A DNA stretch of 64,000 bases, taken from NCBI RefSeq assembly GCF_001687305.1, contig NZ_KV700386.1, positions 248,001-312,000 on the forward strand, read 5' to 3'. This document shows positions 44,538 through 53,840 of this stretch, piece by piece. Position 1 is the first letter of the stretch, and every line of letters starts with the position of its first letter. This stretch comes from Actinomyces vulturis (GTDB lineage: Bacteria; Actinomycetota; Actinomycetes; Actinomycetales; Actinomycetaceae). The notes under the pieces were generated by a model. The model was not told where the DNA came from and searched no databases. It saw only the letters and a program-made list of their open reading frames with translations. A program made the position numbers and the translations under genes.

Positions 44538-44580
44538 CATGTGTGGGGCGGCACCGCAATGCGGTGCCGCCCCACACATG
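44538..44580. terminator. Perfect 20-bp hairpin between rbpA and ppm1
   Basis: A 20-bp G+C-rich stem (CATGTGTGGGGCGGCACCGC and complement) closes on a three-base loop between convergent genes. There is no T run on the plus side. Confidence 0.75.
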
Positions 44581-44679
44581 GTGTTATAGCGTAAAGGCTG
44601 AGACCTGTAATCGCTGAGACTGCCATCTCCGATGAGTGAACAAAAAGTGCCAGCGTTTCACAGATACCATCAGACTGAT

Positions 44680-45465
44680 TTAGCGAGCACGACGATCTTT
44701 CAACTTCCCGTTGATCGTCGACACGACAGACTTGGAAAGATCCTTTAGTTGTGTAGCGCGATGAGCCAGTCCCCACCGTGTAACCAATTGAAGTTCCTCG
44801 GTGAAAATATCACCGGACAACTTTGACTCTCCTGCCTCGCGCTCAAGGAACGTAATTGGCATTTCAACGATTGTTCCGCCACGTTCGTGGACGATTTTGG
44901 TCATATTGACCTGGAAGCCGTAGCCAGTTGCTTCTATATCTTCAGGGTGAATTCCACAAAGAATGTTTGCGCGGTAGACACGTAATCCCGCGGTGGCATC
45001 AAGTACACCGAGGCCAAGAAGCGCATTGATATAAGCGTTTCCTGCCCGAGAAAGAAAAACACGCTTAGCATCCCAACCGTGTGTAGTACCGCCGGAGACC
45101 CAACGAGAACCAATGACCAAATCAGGATGATCAGGCATTTCTGCGCGTTGGATAAGTAAGGCAACATCCTGGGGACGATGCGATCCGTCAGCGTCCATTT
45201 CCACAATGAGTTCGTAACCGTGATCAAGTGCCCAAGTAAAACCTGCGAGATATGCGGGGCCTAGCCCATTCTTTTCTTCACGGTGAAGAACGTGGATGTG
45301 TGAGTCATCCTCAGCACGGCGGTCGGCAACAATGCCGGTGCCATCGGGTGAGTTATCGTCTACAACAAGAATATCCGATGAAGGTGCGTGGGCACGTACC
45401 CGGTTAAGCACAGTATCGATATTGTCGATTTCGTTGTACGTGGGAACTACGACGATCGATTTCAC
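44680..45465 (-). CDS. ppm1: Polyprenol monophosphomannose synthase (Ppm1/Dpm1-like GT2)
   Basis: This family-2 glycosyltransferase of about 261 residues transfers mannose from GDP-mannose to polyprenyl phosphate. The result is a donor for lipoglycan and protein mannosylation. It has VVVPTYNEIDNIDTVL, VVDDNSPDGT, the metal-binding EMDADGSHRP, VIGSRWVSGG and FLEREAGESKLSGDI. I prefer the GTG start at 45465, nine bases behind AAGGAG. An ATG at 45522, two bases after the lnt stop, would add 19 residues and lacks a clear site. Together with lnt it forms the two-gene version of the mycobacterial fused Ppm1. Confidence 0.88.
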   Translation of the reverse strand: MKSIVVVPTYNEIDNIDTVLNRVRAHAPSSDILVVDDNSPDGTGIVADRRAEDDSHIHVLHREEKNGLGPAYLAGFTWALDHGYELIVEMDADGSHRPQDVALLIQRAEMPDHPDLVIGSRWVSGGTTHGWDAKRVFLSRAGNAYINALLGLGVLDATAGLRVYRANILCGIHPEDIEATGYGFQVNMTKIVHERGGTIVEMPITFLEREAGESKLSGDIFTEELQLVTRWGLAHRATQLKDLSKSVVSTINGKLKDRRAR

Positions 45466-45524
45466 GCGCAGGGTCTCCTTATGTGGTGACGGCATGAGGA
45501 CACCGTGCTCACCAGTGGTCATGA

Positions 45525-47162
45525 TTAATGCCTAATCCTAATCATAGAAGTCACCAGAATTAGGGCTCCAAAGGTGGCGACGACCCATTCAGGCCAATTT
45601 CCTAGTTGATCAGCAAGGGTAATGCTTGTGCGCAACGGGATAGTGCCAATGACAAAATCCGCTGTGTAGGGCTGTGTATCTTGGGTAACTACTCCGGAAG
45701 GCGTAATAAGTGCCGTGATACCGACAGTTGACACTTGAGCAACAGCACGGGAATGAATAACCGCTTGGATCCGTCCCATCGCTAACTGTTGAGATGCCTC
45801 AGATGAGTACAAGAACGAGGCATTATTCGTCGGAACGATCAGGAACTCTCCCCCATCATTGACACCTCGGCGAAGAATACTGTCATAGGCCACCTCAAAA
45901 CAGATCCCTACAGCGGCAGTCACGTCATCACCGCGATGAGCGGCTGGGAACGTCAAGGTCGCAGGTCCATCGCCGGCTGACATATCCACGCCAATGCGTT
46001 CTACGTCAGGGACAAAGCGTTGGAGGAAGGAACGATAGGGAACATACTCGCCGAAAGGCACCGGGTGATGTTTTCGGTAGAAAGGAGCGTTAACGGAAGT
46101 GGTGAGGGTAGTTCCTGGCTCCCATACAACGAGATCGTTATAACGCGTGTCATTGTCATAAAGGACGGAACCAACCAGTACGGGAACGTCTGCTTGATCA
46201 GCGACTGAGGTGACCATTTGGGCAATGTCAGCGTGGCGGCGCGGGTCAAGATCGGCAGCGTTCTCCGGCCAAATTACTACATCGAGATCATTCGCATCAG
46301 GAGAAGCGAGCATGGCGCTTGAGGCATTGACATGGTTAGTGGTTACTTCACGTGCACGAGCGAATGCTGCTTCGGTATCTGTGGCAACATTGCCTTGAAC
46401 AAGTGCCACTTTGATGGTGCCGTTTTGGGGTCGGCTATCAATGGGAATCATCAGTGGTGCAAATGCCACAGTAGCTCCCAGGATAATGCAGAATGCGGCA
46501 CTGGGAATGTGCCAATGCTTGAGACGAATTAGTGCCAGACCAAGAAGCGTGGCTATGAATGTTGCCACTAAACTAAGAAGTACTGAACCGCCGAGAGAAG
46601 CGACGCGAACCATTGGTGCATCAGGCAGAGCAAAAGCGACGCGCGCCCACGGCATTCCCCCAAGTGGCCATAGGGAGCGAACTACTTCGGCACTAGTGAA
46701 AATGAGGGAAGCGATGAGCGCCTGTCTTACTGACGAGCGCTCAGAGAACGCCCGTGAGGCAAGGCTCCACACTCCCCCAGCCACACTGACATACAGTGCT
46801 TGAACGATGCTTAGAGCAATCCAGCCAATGGGGCTACCCATTGAAGTCGCCGTAAAATGCAGAAGCGGTGCGAAGTAGCCAAGGCCAAAAACAAAACCGT
46901 TGCCTAACCCTCGCCAGACAGATCGGCGATATCCCACGATGGTCCAGATGGCTAGGCCGATGAGAACCCACCACCATCGCCCGACAAGATCAGTATGTTC
47001 AAGAAGCGGGCGAGTAAACCAATCGACGCTCCATTGGGGTGGCGGTGTGGGGCTAAGAAGTGCTGGTGCGGGGAAAGCCGCAGCAGTGATGAGGCCACCA
47101 ACCAATGCGACAGGGAGATCTGCTCGCGATGAGATCATAGTGGCAGGCTTTTTCACGCGCAC
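45525..47162 (-). CDS. lnt: Apolipoprotein N-acyltransferase
   Basis: The 545-residue membrane enzyme N-acylates the lipobox cysteine of lipoproteins. Several N-terminal helices (about residues 12-220) precede a nitrilase-like domain with the catalytic triad: Glu in VIWPENAADLDP, Lys in FYRKHHPVPFGEY and Cys in AVGICFEVAYD. A final helix (WVVATFGALILVTSMI) closes the protein. The start is GTG. It is cotranscribed with ppm1, as in mycobacteria, where the two can be fused. Membrane-anchored lipoproteins, such as the binding protein further right, would be substrates. Confidence 0.93.
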   Translation of the reverse strand: MRVKKPATMISSRADLPVALVGGLITAAAFPAPALLSPTPPPQWSVDWFTRPLLEHTDLVGRWWWVLIGLAIWTIVGYRRSVWRGLGNGFVFGLGYFAPLLHFTATSMGSPIGWIALSIVQALYVSVAGGVWSLASRAFSERSSVRQALIASLIFTSAEVVRSLWPLGGMPWARVAFALPDAPMVRVASLGGSVLLSLVATFIATLLGLALIRLKHWHIPSAAFCIILGATVAFAPLMIPIDSRPQNGTIKVALVQGNVATDTEAAFARAREVTTNHVNASSAMLASPDANDLDVVIWPENAADLDPRRHADIAQMVTSVADQADVPVLVGSVLYDNDTRYNDLVVWEPGTTLTTSVNAPFYRKHHPVPFGEYVPYRSFLQRFVPDVERIGVDMSAGDGPATLTFPAAHRGDDVTAAVGICFEVAYDSILRRGVNDGGEFLIVPTNNASFLYSSEASQQLAMGRIQAVIHSRAVAQVSTVGITALITPSGVVTQDTQPYTADFVIGTIPLRTSITLADQLGNWPEWVVATFGALILVTSMIRIRH

Positions 47163-47245
47163 AGCCTAACCTAACTGGCTGGGAGAGTGTTGTAGCACTC
47201 CGAATACGTTATGAGGTGACAAACCAGTAAAAGTGAATTCACCCC

Positions 47246-50062
47246 TCAGACAGAGGAATATGCCACCACTCCGCGACTCATCTGATTAATTGCACGCTCC
47301 GCCCGAGCACCAATAGTTGACAACGTCGTATCGTCATTGCTCCGTAGATCTGCTAACTGACGCAGCACATCTAGCACCATTTTGCTCCACCGCACAAAAT
47401 CGCCAGGTGTCATTTCACTGAGATTGAGCACATCGCTCATGTCAGCGCCCTGTGCCCACAAACTCATTGCGGGGCTTAGCGAGGGCTCGTCAAGGCCTGA
47501 GTGCTCAAGTCGCGCTAGAGACTCTTGATCGCGAATAGTGACCGCTACGCGGTGAATTCGTGCTAGTGCTTGTCCAAGGGCACTATTGCGAGCTTTCAGC
47601 GGTGCATGTGCTGCGCCGGCGCGTGGTTCATAAACACAGGAGCACACAGCAGCGGCTAGGTCAGCAGGCATAAGGTCATCAAAGACTCCTTGCCTAATTG
47701 AGTGGGCGATTAGGAGATCACGCTCTGCATAAATACGGGCCAGCATGCGTCCAGCATCGGTGACAGTGACATGGTCACGGTTGTGAGCACTGTCGGTGTA
47801 GTCAATATAGCCAAGGTGCTGGAGCACATCACAGACTGCATCGAATGTTCGCGCCACGTTACCGGTACGCGAATCAATACGTGCGTAGAGGCGTTCACGT
47901 TCAGCGTTTTTCTTTGCCCACGACCGTCCCTGTCGTGCGTGTTCTTCACGATCAGGACAGCCATGGCAGGGGTGTTGAGCTAATTCATTGCGCCAGGTAG
48001 CAATGTTGTGACGCAATTGTTCTACCTCGGAGGCGAGACGATCATCGGATGCGTCTGTGCGGCGTCGTGTGCGCTGACGCCGTGCGGTATCTTCTAGTGT
48101 TCCGTCACGAAGGTGGCGGCGCAGTTTACGGACTAGGTCCTCACGTACGCGGTGCGATCCGAGATTTGCACGTGTGGTGCCAGCTAGATGTCCGACGAGG
48201 TTTACTCCCCCAGGTGCCTGCTCAGGTGCCAATTGAATAACACGAGCATCCTCGGTGAGCAGTTCTGGTATTGCAATGCCTTGTCGGTCATGGAGAATCC
48301 GAAGGACCACGCCATGGCGTAGCCTTCGTCCAGATGGGAAAATCACCACGTCACCACTACGCAGTGCCTCCATAGAACGGCTATTGGCCTGACGTTTTTC
48401 CCGTGAGCGCGTGTGAGCTAAAGATTTTTCTGCTTCAGAGATTTTGGTACGTAGGTACTGATATTCACGGAAATCGCCTAGGTGGCACTGCATGGAGTCT
48501 TCCATGGAATCCATTTGGGATCGTAGTCGGCGGGTTGCGGCAGCAAGTTCGACCACAGAACGGTCGGCCTGGAATTGAGCGAACGAGGACTCGAGAATTT
48601 CCCTGGCTTGACTACGTGTGGTGTGAGACAGAAGGTTCACAGCCATGTTGTATGTGGGGCGGAATGCGCTGCGTAGCGGGTAAGTGCGCTTGGAGGCGAG
48701 TTGGGAGACTGAGTAGGCGTCAATATCTCCCTGTGCTAGAACGACGGCGTGGCCTTGCGTATCAATGCCACGTCGCCCTGCGCGACCGGTTAATTGGGTG
48801 TACTCCCCTGGGGTCAGATCCACGTGGCCCTGACCATTCCACTTGCTTAACGTTTCTAGTACTACGGTACGGGCGGGCATATTAATGCCGAGGGCTAAGG
48901 TTTCTGTGGCGTAGACGAGTTTGACCAAGCCGGCACTGAAGAGTTCCTCAACCGTTTCTTTGAACACGGGTAGCAAACCCGCATGGTGGGCCGCCACTCC
49001 CCTCTCTAATGCCGCAACCCAGGAATGGTAGCCCAGCATCTGAAGATCTTCGGCCGGAACCGTAGCAGTGCGCTGTTCAACAATATTACGGATCTGAGCT
49101 GCTTCTTCTTGCGTAGTGAGATCGACTCCGGAGGCGAGGGCAGCAGCAAGAGCATTTTCGCATCCCGCGCGGGAGAAGATAAAGACGATTGCAGGCAACA
49201 TATTGTGCCGCGCTAGGGTATCGATGACGGCAATACGCGAGGGGGGTTTGATCCGGGCTGCAGGACTGTGCCGCGGCATTCCGCGGCGAGTTGAATTGGC
49301 TTTTTTTCGTGCCTTTTCAGCCTGTGCCTGAGATTTGGCGTGTTTGAGTGCGCGATTGAGCGACGAGTTAATGTTCGTGGTGCCCTCATCGTAGAGCGAA
49401 TAGAGTTTTTTACCCACCATCATGTGTTGGGTGAGAGGCACTGGGCGATGTTCAGAGACGATGACCTTGGTACTGCCCCGCACTTCGGATAGCCACTGAC
49501 CGAATTCTTCGGCGTTAGAGACGGTGGCGCTAAGGGCGACCACTTGCACATCGGCGGCAAGGTGAATGATGACTTCTTCCCATACTGGGCCGCGGAATCG
49601 ATCGGCGAGGTAATGCACTTCGTCCATCACTACGAAGCCAAGATTATCCAGGTTCGACGAACCCGAATAGAGCATGTTACGCAGCACCTCGGTGGTCATA
49701 ACCACGATAGGGGCATGAGAGTTAATCGAGGAATCGCCGGTTAATAGTCCGACGTTCTCAGAACCGTAACTCTTGCAGAATTCGGTGTACTTCTGGTTAC
49801 TTAGCGCTTTGATGGGCGTGGTGTAAAAAGCTTTTTTACCTAATTGGAGGGCAAGGTAGGCGGCGAATTCACCAACGATGGTCTTGCCCGCACCGGTAGG
49901 AGCAGCAACGAGAACACTGTGCCCGTCTTGAACTGCTTGGCATCCTTCTTCTTGGAAATCATCGAAAAGGAAATCGCAGCGGTGGGCAAATTGTGCGAGG
50001 TGAGAAGAATGATAAACCGCTCGCTTTTTTGCCATGGCGTATCGCTCAGCAGGAGTGGGCAT
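47246..50062 (-). CDS. helY: Ski2-like DExH RNA helicase (HelY)
   Basis: A 938-residue SF2 helicase. It has Walker A APTGAGKT at about 54-61, TTPIKALSNQKY, motif II DEVH at 147-150, LSATVSN (motif III SAT), and the RecA2 motifs YATETLALGINMPARTV and QLTGRAGRRGID. The C-terminal Ski2/Mtr4-type winged helix and DSHCT domain follow (SLARLEHSGLDEPSLSPAMSLWAQGADMSDVL). A Cys-rich HPCHGCPD segment sits in the middle insertion. Related proteins assist RNA turnover. An internal ATG at residue 10 is a possible start. It lies four bases from dgk in the conserved tat-helY cluster. Confidence 0.93.
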   Translation of the reverse strand: MPTPAERYAMAKKRAVYHSSHLAQFAHRCDFLFDDFQEEGCQAVQDGHSVLVAAPTGAGKTIVGEFAAYLALQLGKKAFYTTPIKALSNQKYTEFCKSYGSENVGLLTGDSSINSHAPIVVMTTEVLRNMLYSGSSNLDNLGFVVMDEVHYLADRFRGPVWEEVIIHLAADVQVVALSATVSNAEEFGQWLSEVRGSTKVIVSEHRPVPLTQHMMVGKKLYSLYDEGTTNINSSLNRALKHAKSQAQAEKARKKANSTRRGMPRHSPAARIKPPSRIAVIDTLARHNMLPAIVFIFSRAGCENALAAALASGVDLTTQEEAAQIRNIVEQRTATVPAEDLQMLGYHSWVAALERGVAAHHAGLLPVFKETVEELFSAGLVKLVYATETLALGINMPARTVVLETLSKWNGQGHVDLTPGEYTQLTGRAGRRGIDTQGHAVVLAQGDIDAYSVSQLASKRTYPLRSAFRPTYNMAVNLLSHTTRSQAREILESSFAQFQADRSVVELAAATRRLRSQMDSMEDSMQCHLGDFREYQYLRTKISEAEKSLAHTRSREKRQANSRSMEALRSGDVVIFPSGRRLRHGVVLRILHDRQGIAIPELLTEDARVIQLAPEQAPGGVNLVGHLAGTTRANLGSHRVREDLVRKLRRHLRDGTLEDTARRQRTRRRTDASDDRLASEVEQLRHNIATWRNELAQHPCHGCPDREEHARQGRSWAKKNAERERLYARIDSRTGNVARTFDAVCDVLQHLGYIDYTDSAHNRDHVTVTDAGRMLARIYAERDLLIAHSIRQGVFDDLMPADLAAAVCSCVYEPRAGAAHAPLKARNSALGQALARIHRVAVTIRDQESLARLEHSGLDEPSLSPAMSLWAQGADMSDVLNLSEMTPGDFVRWSKMVLDVLRQLADLRSNDDTTLSTIGARAERAINQMSRGVVAYSSV

Positions 50063-50066
50063 GTCT

Positions 50067-51041
50067 TCAGTTTACGTTGCCGGAATCTTTCCGTGGAGTT
50101 ATGACTCGTACGCCCTGAGGGCAACTGCGAATCAAGAGGGGTAAGTCAGCCAATGCTTCACCATCTGAGTATGGCAGTGGAGGGTGTGCCCATGGGCGCG
50201 CAACGTCCGGTCCTGGTGCGTATTCAATTAGCACTTGGCGTGTACGTTCACAATGCACAGCCGGGTGGTTTATATGACCGCCCTTGAAAAGTTGTGGGAA
50301 AACACGCAGCGCTTCGAGAGGTGGGACTGGGTCGATGCGAATAAGGTCGAGGTAGCCATCTGTGGGATCGGCGTGAGGGACTATATCCATGCCGCCTCCG
50401 AAATAGCGGGTATTGGCGGCGCTGACCACGATTGCTTTACCTGTGAAGGTGGAGTGGTCGGTAGTGATGGTATATCCGTAGGAATGAATCTGTGGTAGTT
50501 CTTCCATCACGGCCCGAACGTATCGTCCTGATTGACGAGGCCAGCGCATGGCGTTTGCACGGGCGTTAATTGACGCATCAATACCGGCGCTGACGATGGC
50601 CATCGAGAACTGATGGCCTAGGTCGAGAGGAGTTCCATCTGGCCGAGTGGTTTCAATAACGTCACTGGTGGCGATGTAGTCATCAGGGTAACGAAGCGCG
50701 GTGGCGATGAGGTCAACGGCTTGATTGACGGAGGTGGGTATTGCGAAATGGCGGGATACATCATTACCGGTACCAAGAGGAATGATGCCAAGTGGAACAT
50801 TCGTTCCTGCTACAGAATCGACGCCGAGGTGCACCATGCCATCGCCACCAACAGTCACGAGAGCAGAAACTCCCTGACGCGCTAGGGCGTGCGCAGCGCG
50901 ATGTGTGCTCTCATAGGAGTCCGCGGTGGCGTCAATGACAGTGAGATGGTTGTCTCTGAGACGTTGCACGATCTTCTTGATATGAGAGCGTGCACGCCCA
51001 TGACCAGAGGTTGGATTAGTTACTAATCCGACAGTCACCAT
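50067..51041 (-). CDS. Diacylglycerol kinase-family lipid kinase (DgkB/YegS-like)
   Basis: The 324-residue protein has the DAGK catalytic domain: TNPTSGHGRA near the start, VTVGGDGMVHLGVDSVAG, and PLGIIPLGTGNDVSRHF. The C-terminal domain includes FSMAIVSAGIDASINARAN and GYLDLIRIDPVPP. Members phosphorylate diacylglycerol or related lipids, with ATP bound at the GGDG loop. It is cotranscribed with tatC upstream (15-bp gap) and helY downstream, a spacing that suggests one operon. Confidence 0.88.
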   Translation of the reverse strand: MVTVGLVTNPTSGHGRARSHIKKIVQRLRDNHLTVIDATADSYESTHRAAHALARQGVSALVTVGGDGMVHLGVDSVAGTNVPLGIIPLGTGNDVSRHFAIPTSVNQAVDLIATALRYPDDYIATSDVIETTRPDGTPLDLGHQFSMAIVSAGIDASINARANAMRWPRQSGRYVRAVMEELPQIHSYGYTITTDHSTFTGKAIVVSAANTRYFGGGMDIVPHADPTDGYLDLIRIDPVPPLEALRVFPQLFKGGHINHPAVHCERTRQVLIEYAPGPDVARPWAHPPLPYSDGEALADLPLLIRSCPQGVRVITPRKDSGNVN

Positions 51042-51056
51042 GACGGTAAGAACTTA

Positions 51057-52244
51057 CTAGGCTGAAGGGCTGGTAGATTCGTCGGAATCGTCACTGTTCG
51101 TTGCGTCAGTGTTGGAACCAACGGACTCATCATCGCCAGAGTCACCAGAGTCCGTCTTTTCCGTACTGTTCATCTCGGTTGCTTCAGAAGTGTCAGATTT
51201 ATCCACAGTAGCGTTGTTATCGGATTCGCTGCCAGGAGTTTCTTCTGCCTTAGGTGCAGCCTCTAAGTCGCGAGTAGCCTCAGGAGAAGTTTCTTTAACC
51301 TCAGGAGTTGATTGACCCGTGGGGAGTGCTGCAGGTTCAATTACAGCCTCAACAGCAGGGACAGGCGAAGTGCCGAGGAGTTCAGCCTCGCGAGCTTCGC
51401 GCTGTGCACGTTCCTTAGCTTCAGCTTCAGCTAAAGCAGCATTCAACTCAGCTTCCTCTTTGGCACGCTTCTTGGCAACGCGTTTGTCGTTGTAGATAGC
51501 AATACCGCAGGCGCCAAAGTACAGGCCACAGACCGGTAAGGAGGTGAGAATCATCGGTAGAGGATCCGGCAACGGGTTCGCGATGGCCATGAACACGAAG
51601 ATCACGACAACTGCGTAACGCCACCCCTTGAGCATGGTCTTGCCTTTAACCAGGCCGAGGAAGTTTAAGCCCACCATAAATTCAGGGAAGAGGAAAGCTA
51701 CACCGAAGGCGATCATCAAACGGATGATGAAGGTGAGGTACTGATCTGCGTGGAGGAAGAAACTCGCCATGTGTTTGGGGGCGAACTGGGCGAAAATTTC
51801 CACGGCATGGGGCATGATCCACCAAGCCATCCATGCGCCAGCGAGGAAGAGAATGAGACCGGCTCCGCCGAATCCCCATGCGTACTTCTTTTCCTTCTTG
51901 GTCAGGCCGGGAGCAAGATATGCCCATATGTGGTACATCCAGAACGGGCTGGTCATTACCACGCCCATCCAGAAAGAGATACGGAACTTCATGTCGAAGG
52001 CCGCGGTGATAGTGGGGAAGTTAAAGGTTGCTTCGCGCCCGTCCTCCATCAGTTTGGCGATGGGGCGGAACAAAAGATCAAAGAACCAGTCGTAGAAAAA
52101 CCAACCGACGATTGTGCCAACGACAAGACCGATGGCGACGAGGATGGCGCGGTCGCGCAATTCCCTGAGGTGATCGCCGATAGGCATGCGTGCTTCAGGG
52201 TTCTCCTTGCGGTTGACTTTGGAGACCTTGAGACGTGGCGCCAT
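51057..52244 (-). CDS. tatC: Twin-arginine translocase subunit TatC with long acidic tail
   Basis: TatC recognises twin-arginine signal peptides. Residues 20-260 form the six-helix core (MPIGDHLRELRDRAILVAIGLVVGTIVGWFFYD, FPTITAAFDMKFRISFWMGVVMTSPFWMYHIWAYLAPGLTKKEKKYAWG, FLFPEFMVGLNFLGLV). The last 130 residues are a charged coiled-coil-like stretch (KRVAKKRAKEEAELNAALAEAEAKERAQREAREAELL), then a Ser/Thr/Asp/Glu-rich acidic tail. Most TatC proteins end near residue 260-320. It follows tatA by 118 bp and precedes dgk. Confidence 0.94.
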   Translation of the reverse strand: MAPRLKVSKVNRKENPEARMPIGDHLRELRDRAILVAIGLVVGTIVGWFFYDWFFDLLFRPIAKLMEDGREATFNFPTITAAFDMKFRISFWMGVVMTSPFWMYHIWAYLAPGLTKKEKKYAWGFGGAGLILFLAGAWMAWWIMPHAVEIFAQFAPKHMASFFLHADQYLTFIIRLMIAFGVAFLFPEFMVGLNFLGLVKGKTMLKGWRYAVVVIFVFMAIANPLPDPLPMILTSLPVCGLYFGACGIAIYNDKRVAKKRAKEEAELNAALAEAEAKERAQREAREAELLGTSPVPAVEAVIEPAALPTGQSTPEVKETSPEATRDLEAAPKAEETPGSESDNNATVDKSDTSEATEMNSTEKTDSGDSGDDESVGSNTDATNSDDSDESTSPSA

Positions 52245-52311
52245 GGGTGGCTACCTTTCCATTGACCGGTGGTGGCAAGACTGCCGATGGAGAAATGGTG
52301 TGAACATGCGC

Positions 52312-52349
52312 GTGCGGGCGCACCAAAAATACTAGTGGCGCGCCCGCAC
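52312..52349 (-). other. G+C-rich hairpin between tatA and tatC
   Basis: GTGCGGGCGC (52312-52321) pairs with GCGCCCGCAC (52340-52349) around an 18-base loop. It may partly terminate transcription or protect the tatA message, giving more TatA than TatC. Confidence 0.4.
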
Positions 52350-52363
52350 AAGCACATCACTAC

Positions 52364-52657
52364 TTACTGCGAGGGGGCAGATCCATCCTGATTGGGGAAC
52401 TGCTGCTGCGGCTGGGCAGAGGGAGCCGCCTGGCCAGGCTGCGTGGGCTGGGTGTAGTAGGTACCCTGCTGCGGCGGGATCTGTGCCTGCGGGGCGGAGG
52501 TTGAGGGTTCATCATCGCGAAGTTCCTTGACCTCCTTCTTGAATACCTTCATCGACTTGCCGACGCTACCGGCGATTTCGGGCAGCTTGTTTGCACCGAA
52601 GAGGAGGATGAGGAGGACGAGGATAACAATCCAGTGCCAAGGGCGCATGGCTCCCAT
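52364..52657 (-). CDS. tatA: Twin-arginine translocase subunit TatA
   Basis: The 97-residue protein has the TatA pattern: a short N-terminus, one membrane helix (HWIVILVLLILLFGANKLPEIA) and an amphipathic helix (GSVGKSMKVFKKEVKELRDDE). A Pro/Gln-rich tail of about 45 residues follows. It forms the translocation pore with TatC. The ATG at 52657 or one three codons later (MRPWHW) could be the start. It lies downstream of pafC and upstream of tatC, as in mycobacteria. Confidence 0.94.
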   Translation of the reverse strand: MGAMRPWHWIVILVLLILLFGANKLPEIAGSVGKSMKVFKKEVKELRDDEPSTSAPQAQIPPQQGTYYTQPTQPGQAAPSAQPQQQFPNQDGSAPSQ

Positions 52658-52765
52658 ATCTGGAACCTGCCTTCCTGTTGGAGACCAGTAACTAACGAGC
52701 CTATCCTACCTACAACTCAAGGTCATCGTTAACCAGCAATAGTTCAACGGGGCGCGTGTTGCGCT

Positions 52766-53839
52766 TTATGACTTACTTTTTATTGCTGTTTCAATGCTTT
52801 CTAATTGCTCGTACGCCCTGAGCGCACGCTGTGCTTCTTCGCGTGTTTTCGCCATAATCTCAGGAGAATCAACTTGATAAATACTGGGAGCCAATGCGAG
52901 AAGAAGGCGGATAAGCCACCGTTCGTTGCGCCCCTCAATGGTCATCATGATGGAACCGTCAGCATTGTTCTCACTTACGCAAGGAAGACGGTCCACAAGC
53001 CACTGGGCTGAAGATGATACATGAACCTTTATCGTTCGTGCGTCAGTGTTACTAAAAGAAAAATTTTGAGACTGATGTACTTTTTCGTTGTGGCTAATGG
53101 TTTTTCGCGGTACGAAGACACGATCAAGGAGTTCTGCGCAGACAATACGGTCAAGGCGGAGATGACGGAGGTCTTTAGCTAGGTGGCAGTAGCAGCATAC
53201 GTAGCCTGATGTACCGTCACTGAGAATCTCCAATGGCTCAATGACACGTTCAGAACGCTGGTCAGTGGCATCAACATAGGTCAGGCTCACGCAGCGGTGG
53301 TTGGCAATCGCCTGGCTCATCAAATCTACTGTCGCATCTACGCGTGATAACGAGACGTCAGGTGATGAGGCGACAGCAGGATCAGCACTGAAAGACGAGG
53401 CATGACTATCTTCTTCGTGGTGACTGTTGGTGCTGTGTGTGAGGCTATTTGTCAGCAGTGATTGAACAATGTCAATGATTTCTTGGCATTGGCCTACGGT
53501 TTGCATATCGTGGGCAAAAGCTTGCTGAGTGATGCGCGCACTGAGAAGGAGTGACTGTGCCTCACGGATGGAAAGGCGAACCGGGACATCAAGGCCCTGT
53601 GACTCAACGAGCATGAGTTTGCCTTCGTCATAGGCAAAGCCATCAAAATCCACTAGGTCATTGTGGTAGCCGCCGGGAGTTCCAGTCATCCAGAGCCGTT
53701 CAATATCGCGGCGTAATTCCGGCACGGTGATTCCGAAATGTTCAGCGGTTTCTTTTAACGTAATGCCGGGATTCTGACAGACCCATACTGGGAGGGCAAG
53801 GAGGCGGGTTACACGGTCAGCAGTAAGTGGACGGGGCAT
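52766..53839 (-). CDS. pafC: WYL-domain transcriptional regulator PafC
   Basis: The 357-residue protein has an N-terminal winged helix-turn-helix (RVTRLLALPVWVCQNPGITLKETAEHFGITVPELRRDIERL), a helical middle part and a WYL domain (NHRCVSLTYVDATDQRSERVIEPLEIL, CCYCHLAKDLRHLRLDRIV). The WCX extension ends in EAQRALRAYEQL. PafB and PafC work as a heterodimer that activates DNA-damage genes in mycobacteria. A polar stretch around residues 135-165 is an unusual linker. The gap to pafB is one base. No proteasome genes are seen in the window. Confidence 0.88.
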   Translation of the reverse strand: MPRPLTADRVTRLLALPVWVCQNPGITLKETAEHFGITVPELRRDIERLWMTGTPGGYHNDLVDFDGFAYDEGKLMLVESQGLDVPVRLSIREAQSLLLSARITQQAFAHDMQTVGQCQEIIDIVQSLLTNSLTHSTNSHHEEDSHASSFSADPAVASSPDVSLSRVDATVDLMSQAIANHRCVSLTYVDATDQRSERVIEPLEILSDGTSGYVCCYCHLAKDLRHLRLDRIVCAELLDRVFVPRKTISHNEKVHQSQNFSFSNTDARTIKVHVSSSAQWLVDRLPCVSENNADGSIMMTIEGRNERWLIRLLLALAPSIYQVDSPEIMAKTREEAQRALRAYEQLESIETAIKSKS

Positions 53840-53840
53840 G

